64,000 nt of DNA from Larix kaempferi (GCA_027924585.1 BSBM01000179.1:10288501-10352500); one strand, 5' to 3'; positions 10,791 through 23,919 are shown, counted from the first letter of the stretch. Notes: a model not told the origin generated them from the sequence alone. A program made the numbers and translations.

Positions 10791-12348
10791 GCTTTCAAAC
10801 TACTATATAGGGCATTTTTAGGGTTGTTTGGATCCCAAGTGTTGATACATATGAAAAATGGATAGGTAAATGTTGCTAATGAGATTAAATGATGGTTGTG
10901 CTTGCTCAAATCCCTAAGGTAACACCTCACACAAGAGGTCATACACTTATAACCACATCGTGATGCTCCCTAAGATATTGAGACAATATTGAGAATATGT
11001 GAGCCATTATAGAGTAACACCTTTGACCTCCTAATGTTATATAAACACATAAGAAAGTGTTTTACCATAAGTCAATTAGAGAGGATATGTCATAACACTG
11101 GTACCAACTGGATTTCCCCATTTTTATATGGAATATGGAAAGGTAGGCTAAGTAGATTGAAGGTAGACTAGGGGTATCTTTGAGTTGGTTGAAAGTGTCT
11201 CAAGCCATGGATAATGCCTTAAAGAATAATAGTTGATCTCTGAAGGGTATCATTTGCCTTTGATTGTTGACCTCGATTCAATAAGTAGGTTGTGGACATT
11301 AGGTATGGGTCTTGGGACCATGAATGTGTTCAATGGAGGAAAGATATACCTTATATCCTAAACAAGGATTCTATGCATTTAGGACCAAGAATGATGTGTC
11401 AAATCACAACACATCTAGGATCGAGGGATATTTGGCCTCCATATGAGCATATTCAAATGTGATTAGGAGGTTATGAACACCAAGTGTTGGTGTTGAAGGC
11501 CTAGATATGATTGTGAATATTTATCTTATTGGTGAGGATATGGACACTATTCGGAGGTTTTGAACAAGAGCAAGAAATGAGATTTCAAAAAAAAAAAAAA
11601 ATAGGACATGTCTTAGGGTTCTTTGGCTTTCAAGTGTTGATACATACTTCATTAGGATATTTTGAGAACCATTTATGGATATGAGGGCATTGTACATGGT
11701 TGGGAGGAGGACTGCAAACCTTATTAAAAATAAAGCTTCTAAGGGAAGGGAAAATTAAGGTTTCGAACTTACACGTGTATTAATTGCATAGGTTCACAAC
11801 AATGAAATAGGCCTCAAATGAAAAGGATATGTTTAGCCTCCAATAAATGATATGGGTGCAACTAGGAGTATTTTAGCACTCAATATGGGTTTTATGGCAC
11901 TAAACATGGTCAAACGATGAAACCTTGACCTTGGGACCAATGATCAATTTGATGGGTCATTTGTAATGCTTCAGGGCATCAATACCTTGGTCCCTAGAAG
12001 GTGCCTTTAGATCCTAATGCATAATTCAAAATTCAAAATAGTTGAAAGTGATATTTAGGTGTGTAATTGTGTTTGAAAAGATGATGTTGTGTGTTATTTT
12101 ATACTAATATTTTTATGGTTTTCTTTGTGCAAGTGTGTATGGAAATATTTGCCTATGTGAATTTTTCCTAAATGGATGGAAATTTGAATTGGAGTGGTTG
12201 GTGTAAAACATCAATGTATTGTAATAGTAACTTAATCATAACTCAAACATCAAATAAACGATATAAGGTAACGATATCAAATAAACTATCTAACGTGAAT
12301 AACATTAATCATGCATGAATAAGCAATCACATGGCTATACTATGTACC
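10791..12348. other. No gene recognised; short repeated phrase
   Basis: Unique-looking 1.55 kb. A partial phrase, TAGGGTT followed by CAAGTGTTGATACATA, occurs near 10818 and again near 11613, which hints at an old duplication. A poly-A run of about 14 lies at 11587-11600. No protein or RNA motif was found. Confidence 0.5.
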
Positions 12349-15300
12349 TTAATCAATTAGGCCTTCTGGATCCTCTTGGTTTTTTATTGTCTCAAACAAC
12401 CTCTCATGCTCTGCATGAGGTAGCAAGTAGAATACCTTGTTTGATGTCTTCATTGAGATTGTTTGTAGTTGGATGTTTGTACCAACGATCAAGTGCGTAA
12501 AGTGATACACCCATGAACCTGGTCTATAATCCATGTATGTGTAGCCATTTCTCTTTGGTCCCTTTCCATCTACTGTAAGATATCCCCCCTGAACAACCAC
12601 CAAGCCACTCATAAATGTAATGCCTTCACTATCTATTAATGATGTGAGGAGGGTTTGCTTCCCCTGGATGCATCGTTCCAACCAATAATTCGTCCCAATT
12701 GCACTATCTGTCGAGGCGAAAACTACATAGATGTGTGCTACAAAAATGCATTTTATGGTCATATTCCAACAAGTAGTGGTTTGATAACTTGGATAGTTAC
12801 AAAAACAAGGAGGGAACCAGGATATGCATGCATAAATGTTTACCTGCCTGTAAAAGATCAGATATATGATCATATCCATTCGAAATAGAGGGCTGACCTT
12901 CCTCTAACTGGATTGTTTCAACAACTGCACGTGGGTCCACTGTAAGTGATACATGATACCATTCATCAACCCAATCCATTGATTCACACTCATCCCACTC
13001 ACAATTGCTGCAAGGCCCACAAAAGCAAGCAAGTTTCCTCGTCCATATTTCAAATAAGGGGTTGTTTGAGATTCGAAGCGAATGAAATCCACGAGTTCCT
13101 TGCACAGTAACACAACTATAAGAACGTGATTGATCTATATCAACCACATGGCAGAAATGTTTTACAACATGTCCTCTACATGTTGGTATGTGCTGCTCCG
13201 TGGTTCAATCTGACATTTTTGCAGTGCGCCATTGAACTATGGATTCTGCATCCCGAATATGAGGGTTTGTAATGCACCTCATCTCCTCCCTTCGTAGGGA
13301 AGTTTTGAGACATGCTCCAGCCCCATCATGCTCTCCCTTTCCATGCTCGATCTCAAAATAGTTCCATATATGCAGCATATCATAAGTCTTGTGCAAAATA
13401 CTCAACCAATGGAATACACGTGCATTTTTGAACTGGCCTGCACAACCATCTAACCATATCCAATGTTGATCCATCTATATACCTCTATCCTTCAGCTGAT
13501 CATAGAAAATTCTGAAGCAATGCTGCAGATAATGCAGGTCGTGGCACCTGTTGTCACTGATGTAGAAGTTGGTCTCTTTCAATATTATCATCATGTCATT
13601 GCTGCTCTCTGGCACATGCCTATACGTGATATGGACCATTATGCTAACTTGGTCTGAATGGTAGTATTGACTTTGAATCTCATTCTGTGGTTGTAGGGTG
13701 TAGTTTTCAGCAAAGTCCACAATTGACATCATTGTGCCATTGGGAAAGGTGTCCCTGCACGGTCTGTACTGTTCATACTGCCATCGTGCTACATGGACAT
13801 GTTGTACATACTGCTCGGTATTTTGGTATAATTTCTTCATGAAATCGCAAATTTGTACCTGGTGCCACAAAACCAAGGGCATTAATACAATGTGACATTT
13901 TCAATCTGAATATATATGTACAAATTCAACATGTACAGTATGAAAGTATGCAAACTTAGATTACTTGTGACTTCACCAATGCAATTTTTTTGCTTTCCTT
14001 CGCACTATTTACTTGATATGTTATGTGCTTGAAGTTATGCATTTCTATTGACATCCTCCCAAATTCGTGCTCCTCGGTTTCATGGATGCAGCGGCTCAAT
14101 AATGCAAATCCACTGCACCTGGAACATGACCCATATAAACATAATCTTTTATACTATTTTTGTCCTTCAGGTCTTGGACACATTATGCTATGTATAAATT
14201 CTATGGATGCATTTGGTGGTTGTAACGATGGGAAGTCCTGCACAATGCTAGTATGAAAATCACAAAATATATGTCTATATGTATCATAATAGTACTCAAT
14301 CTCTACATGGTATCTACAACAACATGTGTTGCAATCAATGCAAATTCTAACATACTAGGGTTTGCATTTTTCAAAGGACCTTTGGCCCAAGTTCAATTGT
14401 CTGTGCTCATTCTTGAACCTCTCATAGAGTTTTGTTTGTGTCGTGTCAAGAAAGTTTTTTACATGGGGTTCACACCCCTTAACACATTTTCTCAACTTTA
14501 ACACATCTCTTTGATTCGATAATGGTCTAGTGTTATCATGCCAAAAAATTTGTACTAATTCTTTAACAGCATCAATCAACTTCATGTTTGAATGAGGTAA
14601 CCTACCAACAAATGCCCAACAATATTTTAGGCCTGGGGTCTCAATTTTTTCTCTAATAACATAATACTTTTGAAGAGTCTTTCTATCTACTTTAAATATT
14701 TTACATGTGTGTGATAGCAGGCAAGGTTGTGTTGTGGATTTGTCTACAATCGATTATGACAGTACACGACGAGCCGCATTAAAATATTTTGTACAAGAAG
14801 TTTTTCCAATCAAATTAAATGCAGGATGTAGATTTCTAACTACGTGATTGTTTTCCTCTAAACTTCTAACTACCTTTATGCCCAAAATTATCCTAACATG
14901 AGCTAGACAATGTGATTTTAACAAAGCCATAAACAATTGACATTTTGTTGCATCAGTTTGGATTCAAAAAATTCTTTGATTATTCCATTACGATGGAAAT
15001 CAATAGTGCGTTTGGGAAACTTACCTTCAAGTCCTGAAAATGAAATTTCATCCACATGAATACGTCTGGGAGTTCTTCGTCGTACGCTTGATAGTCAAGG
15101 AAAGGGAGTCAGAAAGGAAGTATGAGTCTCGTCACCGGTTTGTTATGGCCCTTGGTTCACAATTTGGTCCTGCAAGGGAGTTTGTTCGACATGTGTGTGC
15201 TCTTCTTGGGGAGGTTTCCAATTAACAACCTGTTCAACATCTATCCCTTCATACTCGACAACAAGCAAGGTTTGATTGACTTCAACGATTTCGTCATTCC

Positions 15301-15463
15301 TTGTTGATTGATCTAAGGCACTAACATCTTCATGTCTACGGTTTTCCATGTACAATCTGGCCTTTTCTCTTATCTCATGGGCCTTTTCAGGGGGCGGCTC
15401 CTTCCTTCTAGACTTTATTTTATTATTACGTATGTTTCCCATATTCAATATGTTTTTTAACAA
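12349..15463 (-). pseudogene. Decayed intron-containing gene with a transposase-like core
   Basis: Reading right to left, one degenerate coding frame can be followed from 15463 (basic/acidic N-terminal part) through 14936-13965, then two 106 bp introns with GT/AG ends (13964-13859 and 12843-12738), to a stop at 12349. Landmarks in order are: a GQRSFEKCKP segment; a Cys-rich CNTCCCRYH segment; a CSRCSGF segment; VDFAENY; then WLDGCAGQFKN and HGKGEHDGAGA. The D/E/H-rich motifs resemble the catalytic part of DDE-type transposase-like proteins that I remember from animals and non-flowering plants; the family name is not recalled. In-frame stops lie at 14754, 14355, 14154, 13475 and 13205, so the copy is dead. 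Retained introns argue against a retroposed copy. A decayed host gene derived from a transposase is the alternative to a DNA transposon body. Confidence 0.7.
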
Positions 15464-16189
15464 AACAAAAATATCACCCCTACAAGAATGAACAACAAAT
15501 AAGATATTAAAACTCGGTGTGCATGATTATTAAAACTTGATGTAGCAATTGATTATGTACAACAACATCTAGTGAGAATGTTGTCATATAATCTTAAAAG
15601 CTATTGAGAATGCCCTAGATATAAAAACAACGTCACCTCTAGGAAATCAATTGGATGGTGGTATGGGATGTTAGTAGGAGCACATTTCCTACAAAAGGAT
15701 AATCTCCTACTCACTTCATTTTCATGTTTTGGATGAGGGAAAATAGCCCCAAAAGATTTAAGAGTTTGATTCTTTAGGTGTTTGTGTGAGTTGTTGTACT
15801 AAAATCATGAGGAATTCAACACATGTTTCTCTACTAGATGGAGTTATGTGATTATGAAGGGTTATTGGTGGTGATGCAAGTAAGTTTTTTTTATTATCTT
15901 CATGAAAGGTTCAAAGCATTGCTTGGTACATGTTGTATTTTTTTGTGGTAAGATGTTTTTATTGTCTATGTTGAAGATTAAGAAGACTAAAATACATCTA
16001 TCATACAATTCATGAAGAAAAACTAAAATAGATACAATTCAAACAAAGTGAATGAAGAGTAAAATACATTTAACAAGAGGAAGAGGTCACCATACCTCAA
16101 GGATTATGATTGCTCTTTGCTTCAAATGTAAAATGCTCTTTTGATGTATCCACTATATGTAAGAAGAGTTCAAGTGTGTCCAAGCAACA
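15464..16189. other. No gene recognised
   Basis: AT-rich sequence upstream of the decayed minus-strand gene. It may hold its lost promoter. No coding, RNA or repeat structure was seen. Confidence 0.5.
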
Positions 16190-16330
16190 TGAGAATTCAA
16201 TCCAAGGAGCCAAATAGAGTCCAACTGTTGTGTATTCAATCAAAGGAGTCAAATAGAGCCTAACTGGTGTGTATTCAATCCAAAGAGCCAACTAGAGCCC
16301 CAACTCTTATGTATTCTATCCAAATTGTCA
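16190..16330. repeat. 39 bp minisatellite, about 3.5 copies
   Basis: The phrase TTCAATCCAAGGAGCC and its variants recur at 16196, 16235, 16274 and (degenerate) 16314, steps of 39, 39 and 40 bp. Because 39 is a multiple of three, a 13-residue peptide repeat appears on the minus strand. It has no coding support. Confidence 0.8.
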
Positions 16331-16691
16331 AAGAAACACCAAATGGTGTCTGAATTCAATCCAAGATGCAAATGGTTGTTGGATTGTGCGTGAAAACAGC
16401 GAGAAACATGCATGGAATGAGAGAAAAAATGCGGGAGAAGAGCGTGGGTTATTTTTTTAAATTTATGCTCAACATGGATGTGCATGCACTAGGAGTGTGT
16501 GCGCGCTATATGCACGTGTGCGTTGCTAGCGCATGCGCGCCCCTGTTGAACATTGCATAGTTCGGTGGGTAACATTTACTTCATTTATTTCCCAATAAAT
16601 CGTTATGTGTCGGTTTATTCCTAGAGCCCCTCCCCCATAAAGGAATTTAGGCCCTCTTCTAAGCGTTAATCCCTAAGTGCATAAGTGCACA

Positions 16692-17070
16692 AGATGATGA
16701 TGAGGAAGAGGGTGATGACAATGAAGATGATCACGATGCAGATGAAGATGATAAATATGATGATGATGATGATGATGAATATGAAGATGAAGATGATGTA
16801 GATCATGATGATGACGATGAAGATGAAGACGATAATGATGATGATGAAGATGATGATGATGATGATGAAGAAGAAGATGATGATAGAGATGTTGATGACG
16901 AAGGGGGAGATGACAGTGATGATGAAGAGGAGGACGACGATGATGATGATGATGAATATGATGATGATGAAGATGATGAAGATGATGATGATCATCATCA
17001 TCATTATCATCTAAATCATCTTCATCATCATAAGAAGCTTCTCTAATTTTGGATATAAGGAGGATATAAG

Positions 17071-17101
<31 letters not shown>

Positions 17102-17660
17102 AGATGTTGATGATGATGATGATGGTGATGAAGATGATGATGATGATGAAGAAGATGATGATGATGGAGACGTTGATGAGGAAGGGGGAGATGACAATGA
17201 TGATGAAGAAGAGGACGATGATGAGGATGAGGATGAGGATGAGGATGATGATGATGATGATGACGAAGATGATGATGATGATGATAAAGATGATGATAAT
17301 CATCATCATCTTCATCATCTTCATCATCATAAGAAGCTTCTCTAATTTTGGATATAAGGAGGATATAAGATGATGATGATGATGATGGTGATAATGATGA
17401 AGATGTTGATGATGATGATGGTGGTGATGAAGATGATGATGATGGAGATGTTGATGAGGAAGGGGGAGATGATAATGATGATGAAGAGGGGGAAAATGAT
17501 GATGATGATGATGATGATGATGAAGATGATGATGATGATGATCATCTTCATTATCATCTAAATCGTTTTCATCATCATAAGAAGCTTCTCTAATTTTTTT
17601 ATATAAGGAGGATATAAGATTATGATGATGATGATGGTGATGATGATGAAGATGTTGATG

Positions 17661-17691
<31 letters not shown>

Positions 17692-18241
17692 AGATGATGA
17701 TGATGTAGATGTTGATGAGGAAGGGGGTGATGACAATGATGATGAAGAGGAGGATGATGAGGATGATGATGATGATGATGATGATCCTCATCATCATCAT
17801 CATAAGAAGCTTCTCTAATTTTGGATACAAGGAGGATATAAGATGATAATGATGATGATGATGATGATGATGATGGTGATGATGGTGAAGATGTTGATGA
17901 TGATGATGATGTTGATGAAGATGATCATGATGATGATGAAGAAGATGATGATGATCGAGATGTTGATGAGGAAGGGGGAGACGACAATGATGAAGAGGAC
18001 GAGGAGGACGACGATGATGGTGATGATGGTGATGATGGTGATTATGATGAGGATGATGATGATGATGATGGTCATCATCATCATTATCATCATCTAAATC
18101 ATCTTCATCATCATAAGGATCTTCTCTAATTTTGGATATAAGGAGGATATAAGATGATGATGATGATGATGGGGATGAAGATGAAGATGTTGATGATGAT
18201 GATGATGATGATGATGGTGATGATAGTGATGATGACGATGT

Positions 18242-18272
<31 letters not shown>

Positions 18273-19378
18273 GACGACGATGATGATGATGAGCTTCTCT
18301 AATTTTGTTGAATCATTACTAGTGTGAGATGATGATGGGATGATGATGAAGATGTTGATGATGATGATGTTGATGATGGTGATGATGATGATGATGATGA
18401 TGATGATATATAAGGAGCTTCTCTAATTTGGTTGAATCATTACTAGTATGAGATGATGATGATGATGATGATGATGATGATATGTTGGTGATGAAGACGA
18501 TGATGATGAGGAATAATATTATGATGAGGAAGCGGGTGATGAGGAAGATGATGATGATGAAGATGATGATGAGGAAGAGAGTGATGACGATGATGATGAT
18601 GAAGATGATGATGATGAAGATGATGATGATGATGATGATGGTAATGAAGATAATGGACGATGATAAGATGGTTATGATGACGATGATGATGATGATGATG
18701 ACGATGAAGATGACGAGGATGAGGATGATCATCACCCTCTTCCTCAGCATCATCTTCATCATCATCACCATCATCTTCATTGTAATCATCATCATCACCC
18801 TCTTCATCGTCATCATCATCATCATCATCATCATCGTCGTCGTCATCTTCATCATCATCATCATCTTCATCTTCATCATCTTCATCATCATCATGTTCAT
18901 CTTCATCATCTTCATCACCGTCATCTTCAATGTTCATCTTCATATTCATCATAATCATCTTCATCTTCATCATCATCATCATCATCTTCATCTTCATCAT
19001 CACCATCTTCATCATGATGAAGATGATGATGAAGATGTTGATGAGGAAGAGGGAGATGACAATGATGAAGAAGATGATGATGATGACAATGATGATGATG
19101 ATGATGATGATGATTAGGATGATGATGAGGATGATTATGAAGATGATGATGATGATGATGATGATGATGAAGGCCATGAAGATGATGGTGGAGACCATGA
19201 AGATGATGTTGATGACCATGAATATGATGGTGAATACCATGAAGATGATAATATTCATCATCATCATTGTCTTCATCATCACCATCATCTTCATGGTATT
19301 CATCATCATCATCTTCGCTAGCATCATCATTATCATCATCAACTTCTTTGTCATCATTATCATCATCATCACCATATT

Positions 19379-19409
<31 letters not shown>

Positions 19410-19513
19410 GCCGTCATCATCTACATAATCATCATCGTCGTCATCATCATCTTCACCATCATCATCATATTCGTCGTCGTCATCATCATCATCATCATAT
19501 TTATCATCATCGA
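16692..19513. repeat. 2.8 kb (GAT)n/(ATC)n microsatellite with higher-order units
   Basis: Almost pure GAT-type trinucleotide repeat interrupted by GAA, GGT, GTT and GAG variants. A non-repeat spacer, AAGAAGCTTCTCTAATTTTG followed by GATATAAGGAGGATATAAG, recurs at about 17032, 17331, 17579, 17804 and 18115. This makes higher-order units of 299, 248, 225 and 311 bp. A variant spacer (GAGCTTCTCTAATTTTG plus a GAATCATTACTAGT box) occurs near 18290 and 18417. Strand switches from GAT to ATC lie near 16990, 17298, 17541, 17786, 18070, 18725 and 19250, with a switch back near 19015, so the tracts can pair with each other. Conceptual translation gives only Asp/Glu, Met, Ile or His/Ser runs; I reject coding. 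Confidence 0.97.
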
Positions 19514-21543
19514 TGCAGGAGCATCAAGGCTAAGCCAACAATGTGATTGCGTGTTCACATGTTGTGCCTAGCAAGATGACAAGCTGTCCTGAAGTGGGAA
19601 GAAAATTTGTTTATTAAGTATTTTAGTATTTGCAAAATATGTAACCAACTAGTGTGTTGTCAAGTTTTTTGAGAAAATAGGACATAGTGGAAAGTTGATA
19701 CTCCCTACGAGGAGATCAAGACATATAAGCAATTTGTTGAATAAGGATGGGGACTCGTTCATTGTGGAGGAGAGTTAGTTTGTTTGTTTTTCTGTTCAGA
19801 CATTCTGTTTTGGGATTTCGAATGGGTGAAAAGGGGGAAGACAGGAACTCGATGGGGGAGAGTCGGTTGGATATTTTCTTGAATACCAGAAGAAAATGAG
19901 ACTGGATGCGATTCCTTGATATCAGTTAATGAAATTAGCAAGTTTTGTGTGTTCAATAGTGTTACTGTACATTTGAATGAGAGATCAGCTGAGATTCTAT
20001 CAGGTAGAGCTGTGTGCAAGCGTTAACCTGATGTTCGTGTGAATGAATCTCTATTTTTGTGCTTGTGTGAGTTCCATGTATAGTTAAGAACACTCAAATC
20101 ATTCGCAGACCGATTGTCATTAAGTAACAGAGGTAAATTCTTTTTGTATTCAGTTACAGCTCGTAATTGTGTGGAGTATTTGAAATTTATACAAAGTATC
20201 GAAATACAGAGACCCCAATCTCTGATCGAACTTGTGTTTAGAATACAAACTAGCGTTGTCAATTAGATGATACACAAAGAGAGGGTAGCGACTGTGAAAT
20301 CCAACATTTGAAGGGTTTACGATTTCTCATTTCAACAATAGCACGCACAGAGGGGAGAGTAGGGATTGCAGTGCTTAGGGACAAATGGTCAAGGGTTTGG
20401 GGATTGAGATATAGGGGTCATGGATTTATGGTTACAAGGATGAAGATTTATATGTACATGAGGATCAGGGATAATTTTAAGGACCCATACTTATTTAAAA
20501 GTGTATAAACCTTGGCGAATCTTACCAGTTGTTAAAATGTCAACTATAAAATATTTGACGATATTTTTCTAAAATTATTTCAATTTAAAAGAATTTTATA
20601 TAGTTTATATAATAATTTGGCGATATTTTTCTAAAATTATTTCAATTTATAAGGATTTTATATAGTTTATATAATAATTTGGCGATTTTTAGAGTGAAAA
20701 AAGTTTACCCCATCAAAATTGGGCGAAATGGGGCTTCAAAAAATGCAAATTGGTGAATCATTTTTTAGAGAAAAAAATGGAAAAATAGCCCATGGGCTAA
20801 ATTTCGCCCCTAAAATTATCCTTGATGAGGATAGTGCGAGTTAATGATTTTGTGTAATAGTATATCTCCTAACCCTTGTGGTGAAGGAGAGAAGAGAGGG
20901 GTGAGGGAGGGAGGAGGGATTGGATATAGTGGAAGAGAGTGGGGGGGATTGGGTGGATATGAAGAGAAGGGGGTGGGGTTATAGAGAGGGGGGTGGGTTT
21001 ATAGAGAGGGGAGGGGGGGTTCCCAACCTTAGAGGAAATCTCATATTATTGAACAAAAACAGTGAATGAAAACAGTTTGGAACTTTTATGTCTAGGAATG
21101 GAAATTAGATTTTATAGAGAGAGAGAAGCAACGCGTGCGCACATAGAAACGCGCACGCTCCTATCCATGTGCGTGCATAGGAATGCGTGAGTGGCTATCC
21201 TCTTGCACGCTTTTGTGGGTACGTGCATCTATGCGTGTGCACATTTGCATGCACGCGTTTCTGGATTCAAATTGTTTTTGGCGCCCTTGCAGGTTTGGAA
21301 TTAGCTTCGGATTGCCAAACCTTGAGGCTCGGTTTGATTTATGGCAGAACACATCAAATCCTGTAATTTCATGCTTTTCACGCTTAGTTACGCATATGCT
21401 GCACTAGTGCATTACAGATGAAATTGCACACTTGTCGAGCTCTGTGTGCATATTCTAACTATATATATTTTTAATAGATCTGTTGTTGTTTTCTATTTTT
21501 AATTCATTTTTAACTGCACTCATGTCAAATTTGTAAAAAACAT
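19514..21543. other. No gene recognised; duplication, purine-rich and alternating Pu/Py tracts
   Basis: Two kilobases without a supportable gene. The stretch 20880-21020 is strongly G/A-rich (GGGGAGG-type). The stretch 21130-21262 is rich in CGCGTGCGCAC-like alternating purine-pyrimidine sequence. Short frames at 19759-20262 on the minus strand have no motif. Confidence 0.5.
20558..20690 (+). repeat. 62 bp tandem duplication
   Basis: CGATATTTTTCTAAAATTAT recurs at 20559 and 20621, and the third unit begins at 20683 (CGATTTTT), a 62 bp period with about two full copies. AT-rich, no function assigned. Confidence 0.85.
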
Positions 21544-22877
21544 AGGTCATTTATTTGGCCTATAACTTTTGATTGGCTTACTTATTTCGAAAACGAAAAA
21601 GAATCCACATAAGAGTACAAGAATAACTACAAGCTAAAAAAAAAGTTTTTTATTCTATTCAAACCATGATATGGTGGACCAACACTTGACCATGTTGTTT
21701 TAAGGTTTCACTGACTTTCGTAATTTAAAAAAAATATATAAAATTAACTTTTAAAATTTTAGAAAAATAGCCCCGCATAAGATTCGTGTGTTGCCTACTC
21801 CTCTAGATACATATATTTTTCCTCATAAATTGATAATTTACATAACAAACAAGTGGACCAACAAAAACATGTTCATTTTGTTTTAGAGAAAAAATAACAT
21901 ACCAATCTTAAAATAATGACATGTTGGGGTGGTTATACCACTTTTCCATAAATAAAAGTTATATATTCCGGAAGGTCAACAGTTTTTCTATGTTTCATCT
22001 TTTTACATTTAATCCCAAAAAGTTTTGTAGGTACCTCTAATAATTCATTTTAATGATAATATTTTTGTTTTTCTAGCATATCATTGCAACTAACATGTCA
22101 TAATTGGGTATCATTACTCTGCACCAACCCTCCACTAAAATCATTATTCAAGACCAAATTAACAAAGTTGGATGGACTAAAATCATTCATTATTCAACAC
22201 CAAATTGAAAATAAGTCAATGGATGTCAATAGATCATAGTTTCAATGATTGTTTATCATGTTGCTAATAAAATCTAGAGGATCCTCTAGATTAGAGTCAT
22301 TCAATTTTGTAGCCAAACAATTACTTTTAATTGATGATAAGCGACTGTTACAATCATTAAGCTAACTAACAAAATCAAATTCATATATACAATGAAATTT
22401 CAATACACACCCAAGAAATTTCAGCACACATCCAAGATCCTTAGGTCTACATTAAACATTCTAAATTTTCTAGGTGTAAAACGACGTCCCTTGAATGTAA
22501 CACCTCTGCTCTACACTGAACATTCTAATTTTTCTAAGTACCAAAAACGTTTGTTACACCTCTGGAGCGCCACACCTGATCTGCAAGTAGTGACTGAGAT
22601 CTTAATATATATAATTCATCTCAGATCTCTTTGGAGAGCTATTTCATATGTGAATATCCCACCATCAACTTCTTCTATCTTCTTTCCTGATTGATACTAG
22701 ACCTTCAGTATTGCACCCTTGCCTCATTTGGCAAATTTGGCCTTGCTCTATCTGTTCAATCATATGGATTTGATTGACTGCAAACCGCCATTGATCAGTG
22801 GCTTGCTTGTGTTGTGACAATTGGTCGTGCAGTATTATTGTGCATTAATAATTGCATCAGCTTGGAGATTAAAGAGA
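21544..22877 (+). repeat. Dispersed 1.33 kb repeat R, copy 1
   Basis: This stretch is repeated in the same orientation at 47856-49191 with roughly 96-97% identity by eye. Both copies start at TAGGTC(A/G)TTTATTTGG and end at GGAGATTAAAGAGA. It lacks obvious terminal repeats or target duplications. It contains a 22 bp perfect palindrome (22271-22292, centred on GGATCC) and a 100-codon frame (22392-22694) that stays open in both copies with two amino-acid differences. That frame matches nothing I know. Copy 1 ends about 100 bp from the stop codon of the MYB gene, so it forms that gene's 3' flank. Confidence 0.9.
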
Positions 22878-22979
22878 TTAACCTATTATCCATTCTTTCT
22901 CTCATCAGATCTCCACCCCTCCAACATTTCAGGAGTTGACAGTACTCCAGAGCCAGAAGTAGGATTTGAAACCACGGTT

Positions 22980-23845
22980 CTATGGTCTGTTTGTTGGAGG
23001 GGCCGAAGTAGACGGCAAGATGATACACAAACTGAGATTCAGGTCTGCGTGCTCTTCCGTATCCAAAGCCGCCGGGCCGATAGGCGAGCTTTCCGATCTG
23101 TCATGTCGGAAGAAGTCTGTTATCTCCGGCGTTCTAGGGTTCTGTAACACCGGAATTTCGACGTGGTCATGAGCAGGCCGAGAGACGGGGGTATTGTTGA
23201 TGTTGTAGGGCTGAGCGAGGGGACAATGGGTGTGTGGGTCGAGTCCCTTACTCAGTAATTTTCTCTTGATGTGAGTGTTCCAGTAGTTCTTTATCTCGTT
23301 GTCCGTTCGCCCAGGCAATCTCCCTGCTATAAAAGACCACCTGCACAGTTTTACAGACTGATTAATATCACTTCGGTCCAAAATTGACACTTGAGAATCG
23401 AGATTTTCATGACAGATACAGCTTTAATATGTCCGTATGAACACAGGAATTCAATGGAGAAAGAGAGGCGATGAAATAATATACTTGTTGCCGACGGAGG
23501 AGTGGAGTTTGATGATGAGCTCGTCTTCTTCTTCTGTGAAGTTTCCACGCTTCAGATCGGGACGCAGGTAGTTTATCCATCGAAGCCTGCAGCTCTTTCC
23601 ACATCTCAGCAGCCCTGTAGTACAAAAATCAAGAAACGTTAAACACAATGTCTTAAATCAATTCACAAGCAGCTATTAATTCCATTGAAAAAGCAGAGCT
23701 CAGGCAAGAAACCTGCGGCCATTGGCAGGGAACGCCAGCCGCCTTCGCCGCGAGCTCGAATGTGCGCAACGAGGCGGTCATCTTCTTGTTTAGTCCAGGC
23801 CCCTTTCTTCGTATGAGCTTTCTCGCAGCAGGGAGATCTCCTCAT
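22980..23845 (-). CDS. R2R3-MYB transcription factor, subgroup 4 (MYB4-like) repressor type
   Basis: Three exons: 23845-23713 (133 bp), 23614-23485 (130 bp) and 23340-22980 (361 bp), all with GT/AG junctions, giving 207 aa. The first two exon sizes are canonical for plant R2R3-MYBs. R2 Trp residues are W17, W37 and W57. R3 has F70, W89 and W108. The [13 protein letters not shown] and [19 protein letters not shown] recognition helices are intact. After the MYB domain comes a C1-like motif ([14 protein letters not shown], 116-129) and a C-terminal EAR repression motif LNLSL (188-192). Known relatives act in the nucleus and repress phenylpropanoid/lignin or flavonoid genes, often by binding bHLH partners. 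Here the bHLH contact motif is altered (S84 and F91 replace the usual Leu residues), the start reads MRRSPCC instead of MGRSPCC, and M42 replaces the usual Lys. There is no premature stop. The family call is firm; target genes are inference. Confidence 0.95.
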
Positions 23846-23919
23846 CTTCACAAACGAACCAAAAATTGAAGGTGAAGGGTTAGGGTTAGGTAACGGACAG
23901 AGGAAGGGACCCATATATA

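Noticed and set aside
16666-19571. Many long frames encoding poly-Met, poly-Ile, poly-Asp or poly-His
   Set aside because: They are translations of the GAT/ATC trinucleotide repeat in different frames, with no start context or domain.
22271-22292. TCTAGAGGATCC resembles a cloning-vector polylinker
   Set aside because: It is part of a 22 bp natural palindrome and is present in both copies of repeat R (again at 48585-48606) in native context, with no further vector sequence.
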